NCBI RefSeq assembly: GCF_000003605.2 | Contig: NW_003140836.1 | Span: 67,136 to 90,204, forward strand | Direction: 5' to 3' | DNA from: Saccoglossus kowalevskii | Taxonomy: Eukaryota; Hemichordata; Enteropneusta; Harrimaniidae | DNA: 23,069 nt | Shown: positions 12,201 through 22,987 of the stretch, in pieces | Layout: every line of letters starts with the position of its first letter | Numbering within the stretch: the stretch's first letter is position 1 | Position numbers and translations under genes: made by a program | The notes under the pieces: model-generated | Seen by the model: the letters and a program-made list of their open reading frames with translations, nothing else | Told to the model about the DNA's origin: nothing | The model's database searches: none

Positions 12201-13892
12201 ATGGTGAATTTGTTTGATTATGTTTCAGAGAATGTTTTGTTTCTCCAAATCAACCTGTAATGTATGTACTAGTATTCCATAGCATCTTCTTGTTGCGGAT
12301 TGAATAATCCAAATACAAAAAAAAAAAATATCCCTAGGACGAGAGACAATTTTTTTGGTCCAACCGTCAAGATCAGGTAATTATTCTGGCAACACAACCA
12401 ATTTGACACTATGAACTATTCTTTGGTGGTTGAATTCCTTCATTCGTTACTTAATCCTTTTCACATATCAATTTTAAATGTTAACCAACCCCGGTCAAAC
12501 TCATACACCCCCCCCCCCACTGAGTCCGTCACGGTGACATACTCATCCAGGGTAGTGTTCTTTATCCTTTTTCGGCATTCACTGTAAAGTAGGATACCAT
12601 GCTAGCGGAGATCGTAACATTCAGCAGAATGGTGACGTCAGTGCGTGTCTGATGATTGTTTCTTAGAAATCTGTCGTGGAGTTGTACACTAAAAATTGTG
12701 ACTGTGACTGTACTATCAGGGGGAAATTCTTCTTCTCTGGGGTTCTCCACACTATTGCGTCCCCTTGAGGTACGGGATCGGGAAAGTCAAATAGACGCAC
12801 ACAACAAAATACGTTTTAACTCTCGTCTTAGTCGGTCAGTCGAGCACTCTATAAGACACAGCGCCCTGGGGAAAAGTCCCCAAGACTATTGCAAGGCTGA
12901 ACCAAGACTGGACTGTGTCTGTCGTGGTGTACTCGCCAAGACCAACTAAAAACAACTTTATTCATTTTCAAAACTTTAAGCAATTACAAAGCAGTAGTAA
13001 AACTCTAGGACGTAACCTTCACACATACAGCCAATCACACTAAGTACTGAACACGTCATATCTTTTGATTAATCGTTCACTACATTAATAACTGCGAATA
13101 CTAACTGTCAGAAATAGTAGTCCGAATAGCGACGGTTATCTCGTAATTAGTTCCAAATCACTAATTTCCGTCCAGAACCTCAAATGGGCCGAAACGATGA
13201 CAGACACCCCAGCCATTCGTTAGTAATCAGCTAATTAAGTCGATCAACAAATACGCAAAAACAAATTCATCACAGTACATCCATTTTATAATTCTCTTGA
13301 CTCTAGGCTTACTGAAAGCGATGATAATACAATAAACTTTTTACATAAATGACCGCAAAGATCACGCTGAGAGCAAGAGAACCACGAGACCTAATTATGT
13401 TTGTCTCTCAAATAGCATGTCACTCTCTCTTGTCATCGCGTCAAGCAGCCATGGAATGGTGTTCGGAACAGTGGACACATGGTGGGCAATAACGTGTCTC
13501 GTAAATCTCGAGATCTCTCACTATAACAAGATCCAAGCGCCTGCGGCAATCCGTATATATAATTTGCGTCTAACGTCAATTTGAAAATTACCTACCTGAA
13601 GTGAAATAAAGGAACCTCTGAAATAAGGAAGTGACAGTCCATGCAGCACTAAATACACGACATCTGGTCCATAGTAATCAGCTGCATCGAATACCCCTTG
13701 GTATCCCATCTTACTATCAGAGCACTGAGAGTCGAAATACATTGTAATATGCACTGGTGCATCGGCATTACCCCCATGGTACACGTAGCCCAGTTTCGGT
13801 GAAGGGATTGGTAATTGATAGTAGTTGGCATATGTTTGACCGAATATCAATGCTTCTAGAAACACTATCACAGAGAATAGTTGGAGCAACAT
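9235..13892 (-). CDS. Gene A: secretory DsbA-like thioredoxin-fold protein (four exons, 215 aa)
   Basis: Exons on the - strand: 13892-13596, 11123-11002, 10116-10001 and 9347-9235. Donors are gtaggt, gtaagt and gtatgt, and intron phases 0, 2 and 1; total 648 nt including TAA. Start: the ATG at 13892 opens a signal peptide (MLLQLFSVIVFLEALIFG, probable cleavage after QTYA, residue 22); an acceptor-like tttag lies just upstream, so a 5' UTR intron is possible. Residues 35-99 contain the thioredoxin-fold block GYVYHGGNADAPV, then YFDSQCSDS with a single active-site-type Cys57 (CxxS), then HGLSLPYFRGSF. Residues 180-191 hold RGVYGGPWFVVNG with the expected cis-proline (P185), and the protein ends WISLIDPLLG. 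One sequon (N108-K-T). The arrangement matches DsbA-like Thioredoxin_4-type proteins known from plants and bacteria. Likely an ER or secreted protein. CxxS proteins are usually poor oxidants, so isomerase, binding or peroxidatic roles are open. The substrate is unknown. Confidence 0.86.
9822..9935 (-). repeat. Two-copy ~60-bp tandem repeat in gene A intron 3
   Basis: The blocks tgtcgatggag and acacgactatctgcgaacga occur twice, at 9822-9874 and 9876-9935. The copies are about 54 and 60 bases long; the first lacks a short internal piece. It lies within the intron between exons 3 and 4, and no coding role is seen. Confidence 0.75.
10489..10777. mobile_element. MITE-like element with ~40-bp terminal inverted repeats (gene A intron 2)
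   Basis: The left end tttaaaggacggtggtcg is matched, inverted, by the right end cgaccaccgccttttaaa, with further weaker pairing inward (cgcccccgtatgcgac against gcgcacgcgtagcc). Length is about 289 bp and there is no open frame of size. The outer tttaaa on both sides fits a TTAA-type target, as used by piggyBac-like elements. That class assignment is inference. Confidence 0.7.
11578..11741. mobile_element. Short MITE-like element with ~30-bp terminal inverted repeats (gene A intron 1)
   Basis: The left end ttaaagcgggaggttcgtca pairs with the right end tgacgactcccccgctttaa, and continues inward (tctgcgcacgcgc against gcatgcgcaggtg). Total length is about 164 bp. TTAA sits at both edges. The GC-rich ends stand out from the AT-rich intron. 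Confidence 0.75.
12509..12519. repeat. Poly-C tract in gene A intron 1
   Basis: A short run of C beginning near 12509. Similar homopolymers occur near 8237 (C) and 20050 (G). They are simple repeats prone to length error. Confidence 0.6.
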
Positions 13893-14936
13893 CACTAAAC
13901 AGTGAAAATAGTTGTTAATTTTTATTACAGCTGTAAGGCGTTGTAAATTGTAACTAAATGGCAAAGATCTATTCCAATATATAAATATGAGTGTGAACAG
14001 GTGTGTACATTGATTATCAATAATATATTTTATATCGGGATATCAATTGAAAAGTATACAATGTGTTATCATAATGATAGAATTGTTTAAACACCCAATG
14101 TTTGGTCAGTGACTGGTCATTTTTGTCTAACCAGGGATTCTTTATTTTTCTATGTGCTTCCACAACCTTATGTCTTTTTGTTTCATTTATTGACCTCTGG
14201 CTGAAAAAGTGAACCATTAGGACACTCCAGTAAAACATGTTTATCAGAAAAGTACGTAATACGCCACAAAGTGCACTGTGATTTAACACATAGGTTTATT
14301 TTTCATCCAACGAACACGAAAAATGACATAATGCAATTTGGTCAATAACATGCCTTATCAAACAATAACAAACATACACATTGCATCTTTAATGGTGTTA
14401 ATTTGTAAGCATTTCAAATTTCAGTCACATTGGGCATCCTTCGGACAGCCTACTTTTGCACGCGACACCGTCGGTCTTTGTGATATGAAAGTCCGGGTGT
14501 CTTGATAGAAGATATAGTCAACAATATCAAATGATACCATGCAAAAACCTGTTTATATTCACGTGGGAATTTCCAGCCATTCCAGCTTGTTTTCACTGAT
14601 TGATATCTTCCACCGATTGTAGCAGTTCCCGTGACGCCAATCACGATATCTAGCCTAGTATGACTGCATAAACCCAATACTATGTGTGAAAACTTCTTTG
14701 ATGTACGTATTTTCGATGTTCATTTTACACTCAAAGTCAAATTGGATGGTGTGACAGGGGTTTTATTGGGCATGTATTTTAGAGTCTTTTAAAACATCTA
14801 ATACAAATGTAAATAAATAATTTTGATTGGGTTTCATTATGATCGAACCATATGGTATCAATTATTATTGCAGTCATATTTCGGTATTGCAGCCAAAAAA
14901 ATACTTTTTACTTCATACAGTTTCATTATGCTAAAT

Positions 14937-15002
14937 GGATTTTATATTTGAACTCGCTCGTTTTGGAACGAGTCTTATTTTGCTCGGAAATATAAAACAT
15001 CC
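14937..15002. repeat. Imperfect palindrome, ~66 bp
   Basis: The arm ggattttatattt (14937-14949) pairs with aaatataaaacatcc (14988-15002). Between them ctcgtt and aacgag form an inner inverted pair with a four-base spacer (about 14958-14973). It resembles a very short foldback element or the core of a MITE. Confidence 0.65.
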
Positions 15003-16682
15003 TCGACTGTGACAATATTTACGTCACTATATAGGTAAATACGTATCATCACCAGTCACATAAAAGTTGTATTCTGTTTAGAAATTTAATTAGTGTGTGG
15101 AAACTTTGGGCTCTCCTGTTTACACATTTTTCCTGTCAACATTGTAGTCCTTCCGTCATCACGCATAACGATAAAAGAGGAAGTAACAAAGTAGTAGTGA
15201 ATTTTCATAAGGATTACTGGAAACATGACATCAAAGTGAATGCCCCAGTTTCTTATCCTCTTCTGTAGACTCTACGATTGCAGTTACTGCCCTCAGCGGT
15301 ACCTATTATACATAGAGACAAGTGGCTCGCCGGGCACCTTAGGCAGAGTCGCGGCAACAAAAGTCTGGAACCGAGTTCACTGGCCAAACAAGATCAGTAG
15401 CTACAATCCATGGTTTAGAGCAAAACAAGTACATATACCAGTAAAAGAAGTACTATATTCTGATTCTATGTACAGTCTCATGCGTAAATGCGAGTTATTG
15501 GGTGGCACGTTGGATAGCTCGCTAATTAAAAATATACCCTAATTATTGGGCATCTGTGACCAAACTACCTACTTCAAGTTGACAACTGCCAATTTTCGTA
15601 CAATCTCCATACTTTTTTGACCCTTCTCAAGTAAAAGACTGCAATGTAAACAACGAAAAATATGCAAGGCAGTGTGCCACATAAAAGTAAAACACTGTCA
15701 TAATCGTCATTCTTACAAATGTATATATCACATTACAAAGATGAAAAAAAAAAAATTTAAAATATGGAATCATCTATTGAGTTTGAAGAAAATCGATGCA
15801 AAAATGGAGTGAAAATAGCATTTTATCTGTTTAGAGCATTTTACCGTTGTTTCCAGTATATATATTGTAATATTTCAAAATATTGCTTGGTGACGCATAG
15901 TAAAACAGATATTGTGTATTTTACAAAATACTTTTGGATTTCTAGAAATATTAAAAAAATATTTTTAGTGGTTTTCTTAACAAGAAAATGTGTTTTCATT
16001 ATGGTCCATGGAAACGGCTTTTAGAATGATGTTTTTATGCATAAGTTCACATACTTACTGTTGACTGTCAAGCCAACAAACAAACAAACAATGTAAATAC
16101 ATTGGGTATGAATTACATCAAAATAAAAAAAATATTAATATGCTTGTGAAAAGTAAATTTACAAGATATGTCAATATGAGTATTCATTTTAACGTGTATT
16201 TCATGTGTAAAAAACAAAACAAATGGCCCAGAACTTTCAAAATGACTTATAAATGAATAACCTTTCAAGCATAACAATTTATAACTCACATTTCATGGCT
16301 TTGTTGTTTCAAAACTCGGCATTACTTGTTTAGTTTCATGGTTATTATTAGGATACAAAGATGAAATATCGGGAAACAGGTCGGTTTGGCGAACTTCTAG
16401 ATATAATTTCATGCGTTTGAACACAATTTTCAAAAACCTTGATTATGATTATTACGTCGTGCACGGTTTAAAATAGTTTAAACACTATATAAGTAATAAA
16501 GAGGGCGCTGTGGCGTGCGTTTGTTACTTGGAGGCCAGAATTGATGCGCAGGTTGGAGTTGGGAGTACTATTAGTATTAGTAGTGGTTATACTAAGCTCT
16601 GTGTCACTATGGCCTGGTCGACGGAGGTGAAGATGACCAGGTTGTAAGAAGGAGATTACCACCCAGGGTGAAAATACAACAA

Positions 16683-16770
16683 CAGGGGCGGATACAGGAC
16701 TTTTTTATGGACTAAGTCAATGCTTTTTTTATATTATACAAAAACAAATTGAATACATTTTTCAACCCCC
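16683..16770 (+). mobile_element. Possible hAT-type terminal fragment
   Basis: The string caggggcggatacagga is close to the terminal inverted repeat commonly seen on hAT-family elements in invertebrates, and is followed by a T-rich stretch and a C run. The opposite end was not found, so this is at most a solo or truncated end. Confidence 0.35.
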
Positions 16771-16865
16771 CCTGAGGAATCAAACAGTAGTAATGGTTAA
16801 TCCAACAACACATATTAATCTGTACCATTATTTACTGCTAAATATGGTATTACCCTCACTGTGTT

Positions 16866-17160
16866 CTTAGTATGATTGTTTTGAAAGTATATGTAGATAT
16901 ACAATACAGCGATATGATGCCAATAACGTCAATTCAAGATTTCGTTAATTTAAAAAAGTTCATTCTGAGAATGAGGTTGTTGGCACTTTCAAGTTAGCTA
17001 AATTAGGATTCTGACAATTCAGCATTGAGTCAAATTCACTAAAATAGCATGTAAATAAAAGTCTCACGTACATCACGTGAGTTGCAATGAACAATTGAAT
17101 CATGTTATTATAATTACTCCGCCATTTTTAATAGGTTGATGTCAATGCTGCCAAGACAAT
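16866..17160. repeat. 295-bp tandem duplication, distal copy
   Basis: Begins cttagtatgattgttttg and ends gctgccaagacaat. Near-identical to the following 295 bases; I see substitutions only at the aataacgtc/aataatgtc, gaggttg/gagattg, acatcac/acaccac and final-base positions. It holds a second copy of the last ten codons and stop of gene B on the - strand, followed by the same 3' flank. Confidence 0.95.
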
Positions 17161-17455
17161 CTTAGTATGATTGTTTTGAAAGTATATGTAGATATACAAT
17201 ACAGCGATATGATGCCAATAATGTCAATTCAAGATTTCGTTAATTTAAAAAAGTTCATTCTGAGAATGAGATTGTTGGCACTTTCAAGTTAGCTAAATTA
17301 GGATTCTGACAATTCAGCATTGAGTCAAATTCACTAAAATAGCATGTAAATAAAAGTCTCACGTACACCACGTGAGTTGCAATGAACAATTGAATCATGT
17401 TATTATAATTACTCCGCCATTTTTAATAGGTTGATGTCAATGCTGCCAAGACAAC
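17161..17455. repeat. 295-bp tandem duplication, proximal copy overlapping gene B exon 5
   Basis: Same unit as 16866-17160. The unit boundary at 17455 falls inside the coding part of gene B exon 5 (17423-17563). The functional stop codon and immediate 3' UTR therefore lie in this copy and the distal copy is downstream of the gene. Confidence 0.95.
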
Positions 17456-20400
17456 CATCATCCAATCATAGTTCGCGATTGGTGCAGCATTTGGTGTACC
17501 ACATGGAGGCTCAATGACGCATCCGGGTTCGCCTGGTAAGCATGTCGGCAGTGGTGGACCAACCTGAACAATGAAAGATTAGTTTAAAATGTACATGGGA
17601 ATGCAAATAACAGATAAAAATACAAACTCACAAGACGTATTTGCCTATTTGCAGAAACCACGATACTGCCATGTTGATGCCTTGGTCAATCTGAACACAA
17701 TGACGTATTTTAGAAGTTTGGTATACTATTTTTACGTCGATGCTAAATGTATGACACTGTTACGTCAGTGTAACCTGTGCGTGTGTACATGGTAACTGTG
17801 TTGCAAATATAGCATATATTTTGGTAATTTTTAGTGCAAAATAATACATTTATTTTCAACTTCTTCTTGAAGCCCAATTTGCTTTGAATGCGTGATTTAT
17901 ACACCCTCTGACGTTTATACTTACACCGGGTTCTTCGTAATCTTCTAACAGTGGATCAATAATCGCTGTCCAATTACTGAGCGTCCAGTCTGGACGAAAG
18001 TCTAAGATCGGCATGTCATTAATCAGAAACCACGGAGTTTGATACACACCACCTGAGTAATAAATGACTCATACAATGTGAACATAAATATACAAAACAA
18101 ATAAAGTGTTCCAGTTTTGAAATAATTCTGCTTTACAAACATTTTCAAAATAAGAAAGGTGCGATACGAACTTACGTAGTATTGCTGATTGCCATTCATA
18201 CACACAGAGATGTCCTGTCTTCTCGTCTTCAAACTTATCATAAAATGAGTCACGTGTAATATTCGAACTCAGACCTGTTGCCAACTCAGCCAATGCACTG
18301 TGGTATGTGAAATGCACAAAATAGATTCATGGGATATGATAATTATATTTGATCGAATTAAAAGTAAGAGTGAATTAATTTGTATTCACACGTGCATCAT
18401 AACAACCCACGTATAATTAGAAACAAGTAATTCAGCCTGTCATTTTAGCTATAGCAGCCTAAGGTTAGTTTGGACGTGATTCCATTGGCGCATGCGCATT
18501 GACCGACTTTGGGGACTGTTTTCGATTGCAATCTATTTCACGAAACGTTATTAGTCATGTGACCTTTTCCGCCATATTTTTTTTCCCGAAAAATGGCAAA
18601 AAAAAGTTTAAAATCTTTTTCAGAACCACTGAAGAATATGATCTGAAATTTGTTTTTTTAGCATCTATGTATAATGCTCATTAATGTTTGCGAAGTTCTT
18701 TGTTATAGAAACGTGCGTTTGTCTGCCATCTTTGATTTCTTATTAAACAGGAAGTAATTATTTTACTGATGCCACATTTATCCGTTTATTTCGAAAATTG
18801 CCATGTTGCATCTTTGTAACAAACTCCTTCACCTAACAAGTATTTCAGAGCAGTAATTATGATTTCTCCTTCATCTTGAACTTTCGCCAAAAATGAATAT
18901 AGTTCGAGGAATTTGTTTCTCATGAGTGTTTTAACCGATTAAATGCATATTTGGCATGTAACATATATGGCCATAGCTTCTTACGAGAAACAAATATGAT
19001 TTTTTCGCCATCTTGGATTTCTGAAAAATGACAACAAATCGAAACAGTTATTTTTCATAAATGCGTTAACCGTTCATCTTACTAATTTGCATGTAGCGTT
19101 TATGACCAAATCATCTCATGAGAAAAAAACAAAAAACAAAAACAAGCATATATCCGACAAAGCTGCTCTTAATTATGTTATGCAAATGTACTAGTATCTG
19201 AAATGATTGGTGTGATATGACGTCAATGTGATTTCAGTTTGAATAACGCAAAGTGAACGAAATGTACATACTTGATGATGTCACTTTCTGTCGTATTCAC
19301 TGAATACTCAATCTTATCTTGGAATAAACTTTGCATGTACTCCACTGTCTTCTTTGGCATTAGACTGTCAACGACACGAGTTGCCTGCAACGCATCGTTA
19401 CGGTGGAGTAAAAACAATGATTTTGTTAGACACAAAATAAAATTCGTTTGATGAAAATGCGCATGCTCTTTGGATAAATAGTACGTACCGGGATACAACG
19501 CACACGCACATTTACGTAATTCCTTATTTAAAAATATCAGTGAATACATTTGTGTGCGTCACGGTTTATTTATTTCACAATACACAATTACTGTGCATAT
19601 CTAGCGCCCAAAGGTTTTAGTGACGTATGAATAACGTTAAATTATCAGAATGATAAACCGGCCATCGATCATAGGCGTTTATAGAAAACCATTACGACAT
19701 AATGTTGGTGATGAAATAATTAAATTATGAAGATATACTCCAAAACACGGGTATGTACAGTGAATTCGTAGTTCATGAGTGTCTTCGTGGTTTATAACGC
19801 CATTGGAAGACTATAATTTTGTGTATTGCAAAAACAACGTGTTTAACTATGTAAATCATAACCGCGTGTAGAATATTGAACAGCACTTTGAAAATATAAA
19901 ACATCTGCCCATATTGACACTATGACATATGATATCGGGTTAGCCATGCTGTTGTTTGCAATGAGACTGTTATTGAATCTCTAGAAATGCCGGTAACTCG
20001 ACATGTGGGACAAAGAAATGAAATAGGGAAAACACCTAAAGGGGTGTATTGGGGGGGGGGGGTGATTGGACCATTAGGCAGTTTGATTCTCAACTCAACA
20101 GGCGTCTGCCATTTTCTAACATCAACGCTTACTACGTAATGGAACTGCATTTTTTTATAGGCCAGTATTTGGTACACGGATACTGATATCAAGCCATAAA
20201 GAAATGCAATACATAGTAACAGTCACAGTAATACGTTTTTTGGAAGCAGAAAATTACATATGTGAGCTTCATTTTAGCTGTACATTGGCGTAGTACTGAT
20301 GTCACTATATGTATATTGATCGTGTCATGACTGTATCTCTCTGCCCCGGCATACAAGCACGAGCTCGTTATTGTGATTTTTTTCGAATGTCAACAACACT

Positions 20401-22987
20401 GAATTGCTTTTTAGAAGCAGACTGAGTAAAAAAAACAACGTCTCATTCTCAAAGTCTCACATCCTGGTATTTCATTTCGGGATATTACTAATCAATGCAG
20501 TTTTAGCATTTTTTAGGAAGAATAATATAAATTTTGTTGCTATGGTTTTGTCTGCAGAATTTACCCGAATGTTCGACCTTGAAGAGTTGAGTCACGTGAC
20601 TTGTAAATGACGTCTGTTTTCACGACAACTTTATGCATTTACTTCTATCCGACATGGTTCACTGGCCAGGTGAAACGGGAAGTCAATTATTGTAGTGTCC
20701 ATTTTTTATGGCTACGCTATGGAGGTATGGTTGATTATTCACGCTAAGATAGCGTGAGAAGACTACAGCATTTCAAGCATGGTACGACGTTATTTTTTCA
20801 ATCGATTACGAGAAGTGATCAAAGAGGAACAGGAGGAGTATGTAAGCTTCGATATATATATAGAACATCTCGTTGGCATGTGATATCCGGGGAAGACGTT
20901 TAGTTCATGCCGCCCATCATTAGACTATTTAATTTGGCATTTATTTATTCATTGAATATATATATTTCATTATTGAATTTGGTATTTAATTATTAAATTC
21001 TTATTTTATCATTAAATTAATTATTATTAATTATTAAATTCTAAAATTTTTACATTTTTCATTTCATCATTTTTATTATTAAATTTGTATATTTAAATCG
21101 TATATTTGTATTATTAAACTATGAAATGCGGCTAGAAAGTCACTTTCATTCAATTAGGGAGCTCAAATTTGTTATAAAACATGGCGGTCGAGGGTATCAC
21201 TAGAATCTAATAGTCTCTGAATTATTGTCAAATGCCTTCTTGTTATTGCAAGATCGTTCGATTGAGTGGGAGCGTCGTCGATCAAGCGTACTGTCGTCTG
21301 TCATGATTTATCACAAATCTGAAGCCCCTTAAGTGAGTAACAGTGAATACAAATTAAATGCTAAAATTTATGAATTTAATAACTGAATGGGAAATATAAT
21401 AATAAAATAGATACATTTAAATCTCAAATTTGGAATGGATTCAGTGCCATAAGATACCGTAATTCGATATAGAGTAAAACGTATTTAGGCCACATACCAT
21501 CAGCTCATGAAGCATTGCCCATAGAAATGTTGAGATAACAACGAATACCTCCTGGGGCAATACTTTGTATTGTGACAATCAGGCTGATGGTAGTGAAATA
21601 TGGGCACTCTTATGTTGTACCTATCAATTTCCAGACCAAGAGAAACATTTATTCGAGCATTTACAGAATACAATGAAAATATATGAAATTTGTCAGAGGT
21701 AATATTTACATTCTCCGTGGACACTGATGTTGGTTTCATTGCCAACAGTTTATAGGAGATATTCATTATTATTCACACTACACATGAATTATTAAAAAAA
21801 ATGTTTTGATGTGTTGTGTTGGTGACTTAAATATATTGTATACATAATTTTGTCTGACATTGTGAAATTCATTCGTTTTTATGCAAATATTTTACCAAGT
21901 ATTTATTTTCCATACGCAAGTTGTTGAACACACGACACAGTTTGTAATTTCATTCAGCTTCTCTCATTCATAATTCGAAACAAATAAAATGCACAAATAT
22001 ATAGAGAATATAGAAAATATGTTTTCTGTCATAATCTTGTCTAATTATGTAAAATTATAATTATCATTGGTCTACAAATGAAAAACATTTCATTATGAAT
22101 TATTCTTAATACACCACTGAATTTTCTTGTCAAAGAATTTAACAAATTTGAAAACAAAAAATATCTATAGTGATAAACTATGTTTATCTTAAAAAGCAAA
22201 CACTAAAGTGTCAAGTATCAAATGTAATGATATTCTACTTCACTGAAACACGTTAATTGAAATAGCTTAATGGGACTGCGTATTATACGACTACATTTTG
22301 CTTTGTTTAAAGGGTTGTTCTTGTTTTGATGTGGGTCACAGAACATCGTAAGAGTATATGTAGACGGATATAGTTTTAATATGAATGCGGTTCAAGTTAA
22401 TTTTAGTGTCCGTACTGTAAACATTACATATCAATGGCAATCTACGACTCGTGGGTCACAGTTCACAGCCGAGAGCCACCACCCTCTGCTGGCTACGGCC
22501 ATATAAGAGAATTACAAATTATGGTGTTTTTAATGGGTTTGGCTGAAGTTTACTGTCTTATTGAAGCGAGTCGGTGTAACTGACCCTTCTCGGTGGATCC
22601 CCATTGTCATTCGGAGGGTGGTGATGATAGTGTTGAGGATAGTTTCATCTTAAAAAGTTAGAACGAACAAATACATACCCGCGTGGCTAGATACGATGAT
22701 TGTACGTGGGGCAGTGGAAAGCCGTGCAGGGAGAGTCGTACCAAGCGTGGTCCGTAGTGGTCAGCAGTATCTAAAATTACTTGAAGCGGTCTACCGTCTT
22801 CTGTGGACTGTAGACATAGGAACATGTCGATCTGCACAGGTGCCGAGGCGATACCATCAGCGTAGACATACCCGAGGCGATGCCGAGTTACAGGTATCTG
22901 GTAGTAGTTTTGTAAGAGAGAAGAGCTCTTCACGACATGCATGAACGATAGACACAGCGCCACAAAATAATGTGTGTACGTAGCCAT
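17423..22987 (-). CDS. Gene B: thioredoxin-fold paralogue lacking the active-site cysteine (five exons, 270 aa)
   Basis: Exons on the - strand: 22987-22679, 19384-19272, 18297-18176, 18052-17925 and 17563-17423. Donors are gtatgt, gtatgt, gtaagt and gtaagt, and phases 0, 2, 1 and 0; total 813 nt including TAA. The first three introns coincide in position and phase with gene A. Residues 1 to about 23 form a signal peptide (ATYTHYFVALCLSFMHVV). The thioredoxin block follows: YYQIP, GYVYADGIASAPV, DMFLCLQSTED, HGFPLPHV. Aligning to gene A places Ser61 where gene A has Cys57; a different cysteine, Cys58, lies three residues earlier. The cis-proline region GGVYQTPWFLIND (P188) and IDPLLE are kept, as is Cys172, which aligns with Cys169 of gene A. 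Sequons at N133, N153 and N208 support a secretory route. Exon 5 adds a Pro/Cys-rich linker (three Cys) and a weakly hydrophobic tail (YDWMMVVLAAL) that could be a marginal GPI signal. Probably a non-enzymatic or altered-redox paralogue; function unknown. Confidence 0.87.
18720..19130. repeat. Degenerate repeat in gene B intron 2
   Basis: Related phrases recur: tgccatctttgatttctt (18726) and cgccatcttggatttctg (19008); gagtgttttaaccg (near 18925) and aaatgcgttaaccg (near 19060); and catgagaaa/cgagaaacaaa. This suggests two to three diverged units of roughly 130-280 bases. The boundaries are uncertain. Confidence 0.4.
20739..20757. repeat. Perfect 7-bp hairpin in gene B intron 1
   Basis: tcacgct (20739-20745), loop aagat, agcgtga (20751-20757). 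Isolated, with no T-run following and no neighbouring feature. No function is claimed. Confidence 0.6.
20930..21130. repeat. Extremely AT-rich tract with repeated attattaaatt phrases
   Basis: About 200 bases almost without G or C, with tattaaatt-type phrases recurring at least four times. A second, looser stretch with related phrases in opposite orientation lies around 21340-21430. It is inside gene B intron 1 and may be a low-complexity tract or a decayed element. Confidence 0.55.
21131..22678. other. Distal part of gene B intron 1
   Basis: AT-rich intronic DNA. I see no exon, RNA gene or element end that I can support. The small open frame at 21500-21766 (-) has no family resemblance and lies within the intron. 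Confidence 0.5.

Larger units (their letters stand above)
13893..16865. other. Intergenic region between gene A (5' side) and gene B (3' side)
   Basis: No exon with family resemblance was found. It holds an imperfect palindrome at 14937-15002, an isolated hAT-like terminal motif near 16683, and otherwise AT-rich DNA. An open frame at 15240-15542 (+) of 100 codons has no recognised domain and no convincing splice or promoter context. The promoter of gene A should lie just above 13892, where an AT-rich tttatatatt (- strand, about 13980) is the only TATA-like candidate. Confidence 0.45.

Noticed and set aside
13521-13964. Gene A start at 13964
   Set aside because: That codon is TTG, not ATG. 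The ATG at 13892 directly precedes a signal peptide, and the upstream part of the frame looks non-coding.
15240-15542. 100-codon open frame on the + strand
   Set aside because: No recognisable family, repeats or promoter; consistent with chance in a 23-kb window. Expression data would be needed to reconsider.
16468-16662. Possible extra 3' exon on the - strand (Thr/Asn-rich frame of slightly higher GC)
   Set aside because: No acceptor or frame continuity with gene B, which already has a clean stop at 17423; the neighbouring hAT-like end suggests repeat-derived sequence.
22696-22944. 82-codon + strand frame overlapping gene B exon 1
   Set aside because: It is a shadow of the - strand exon, which has a signal peptide and family motifs.
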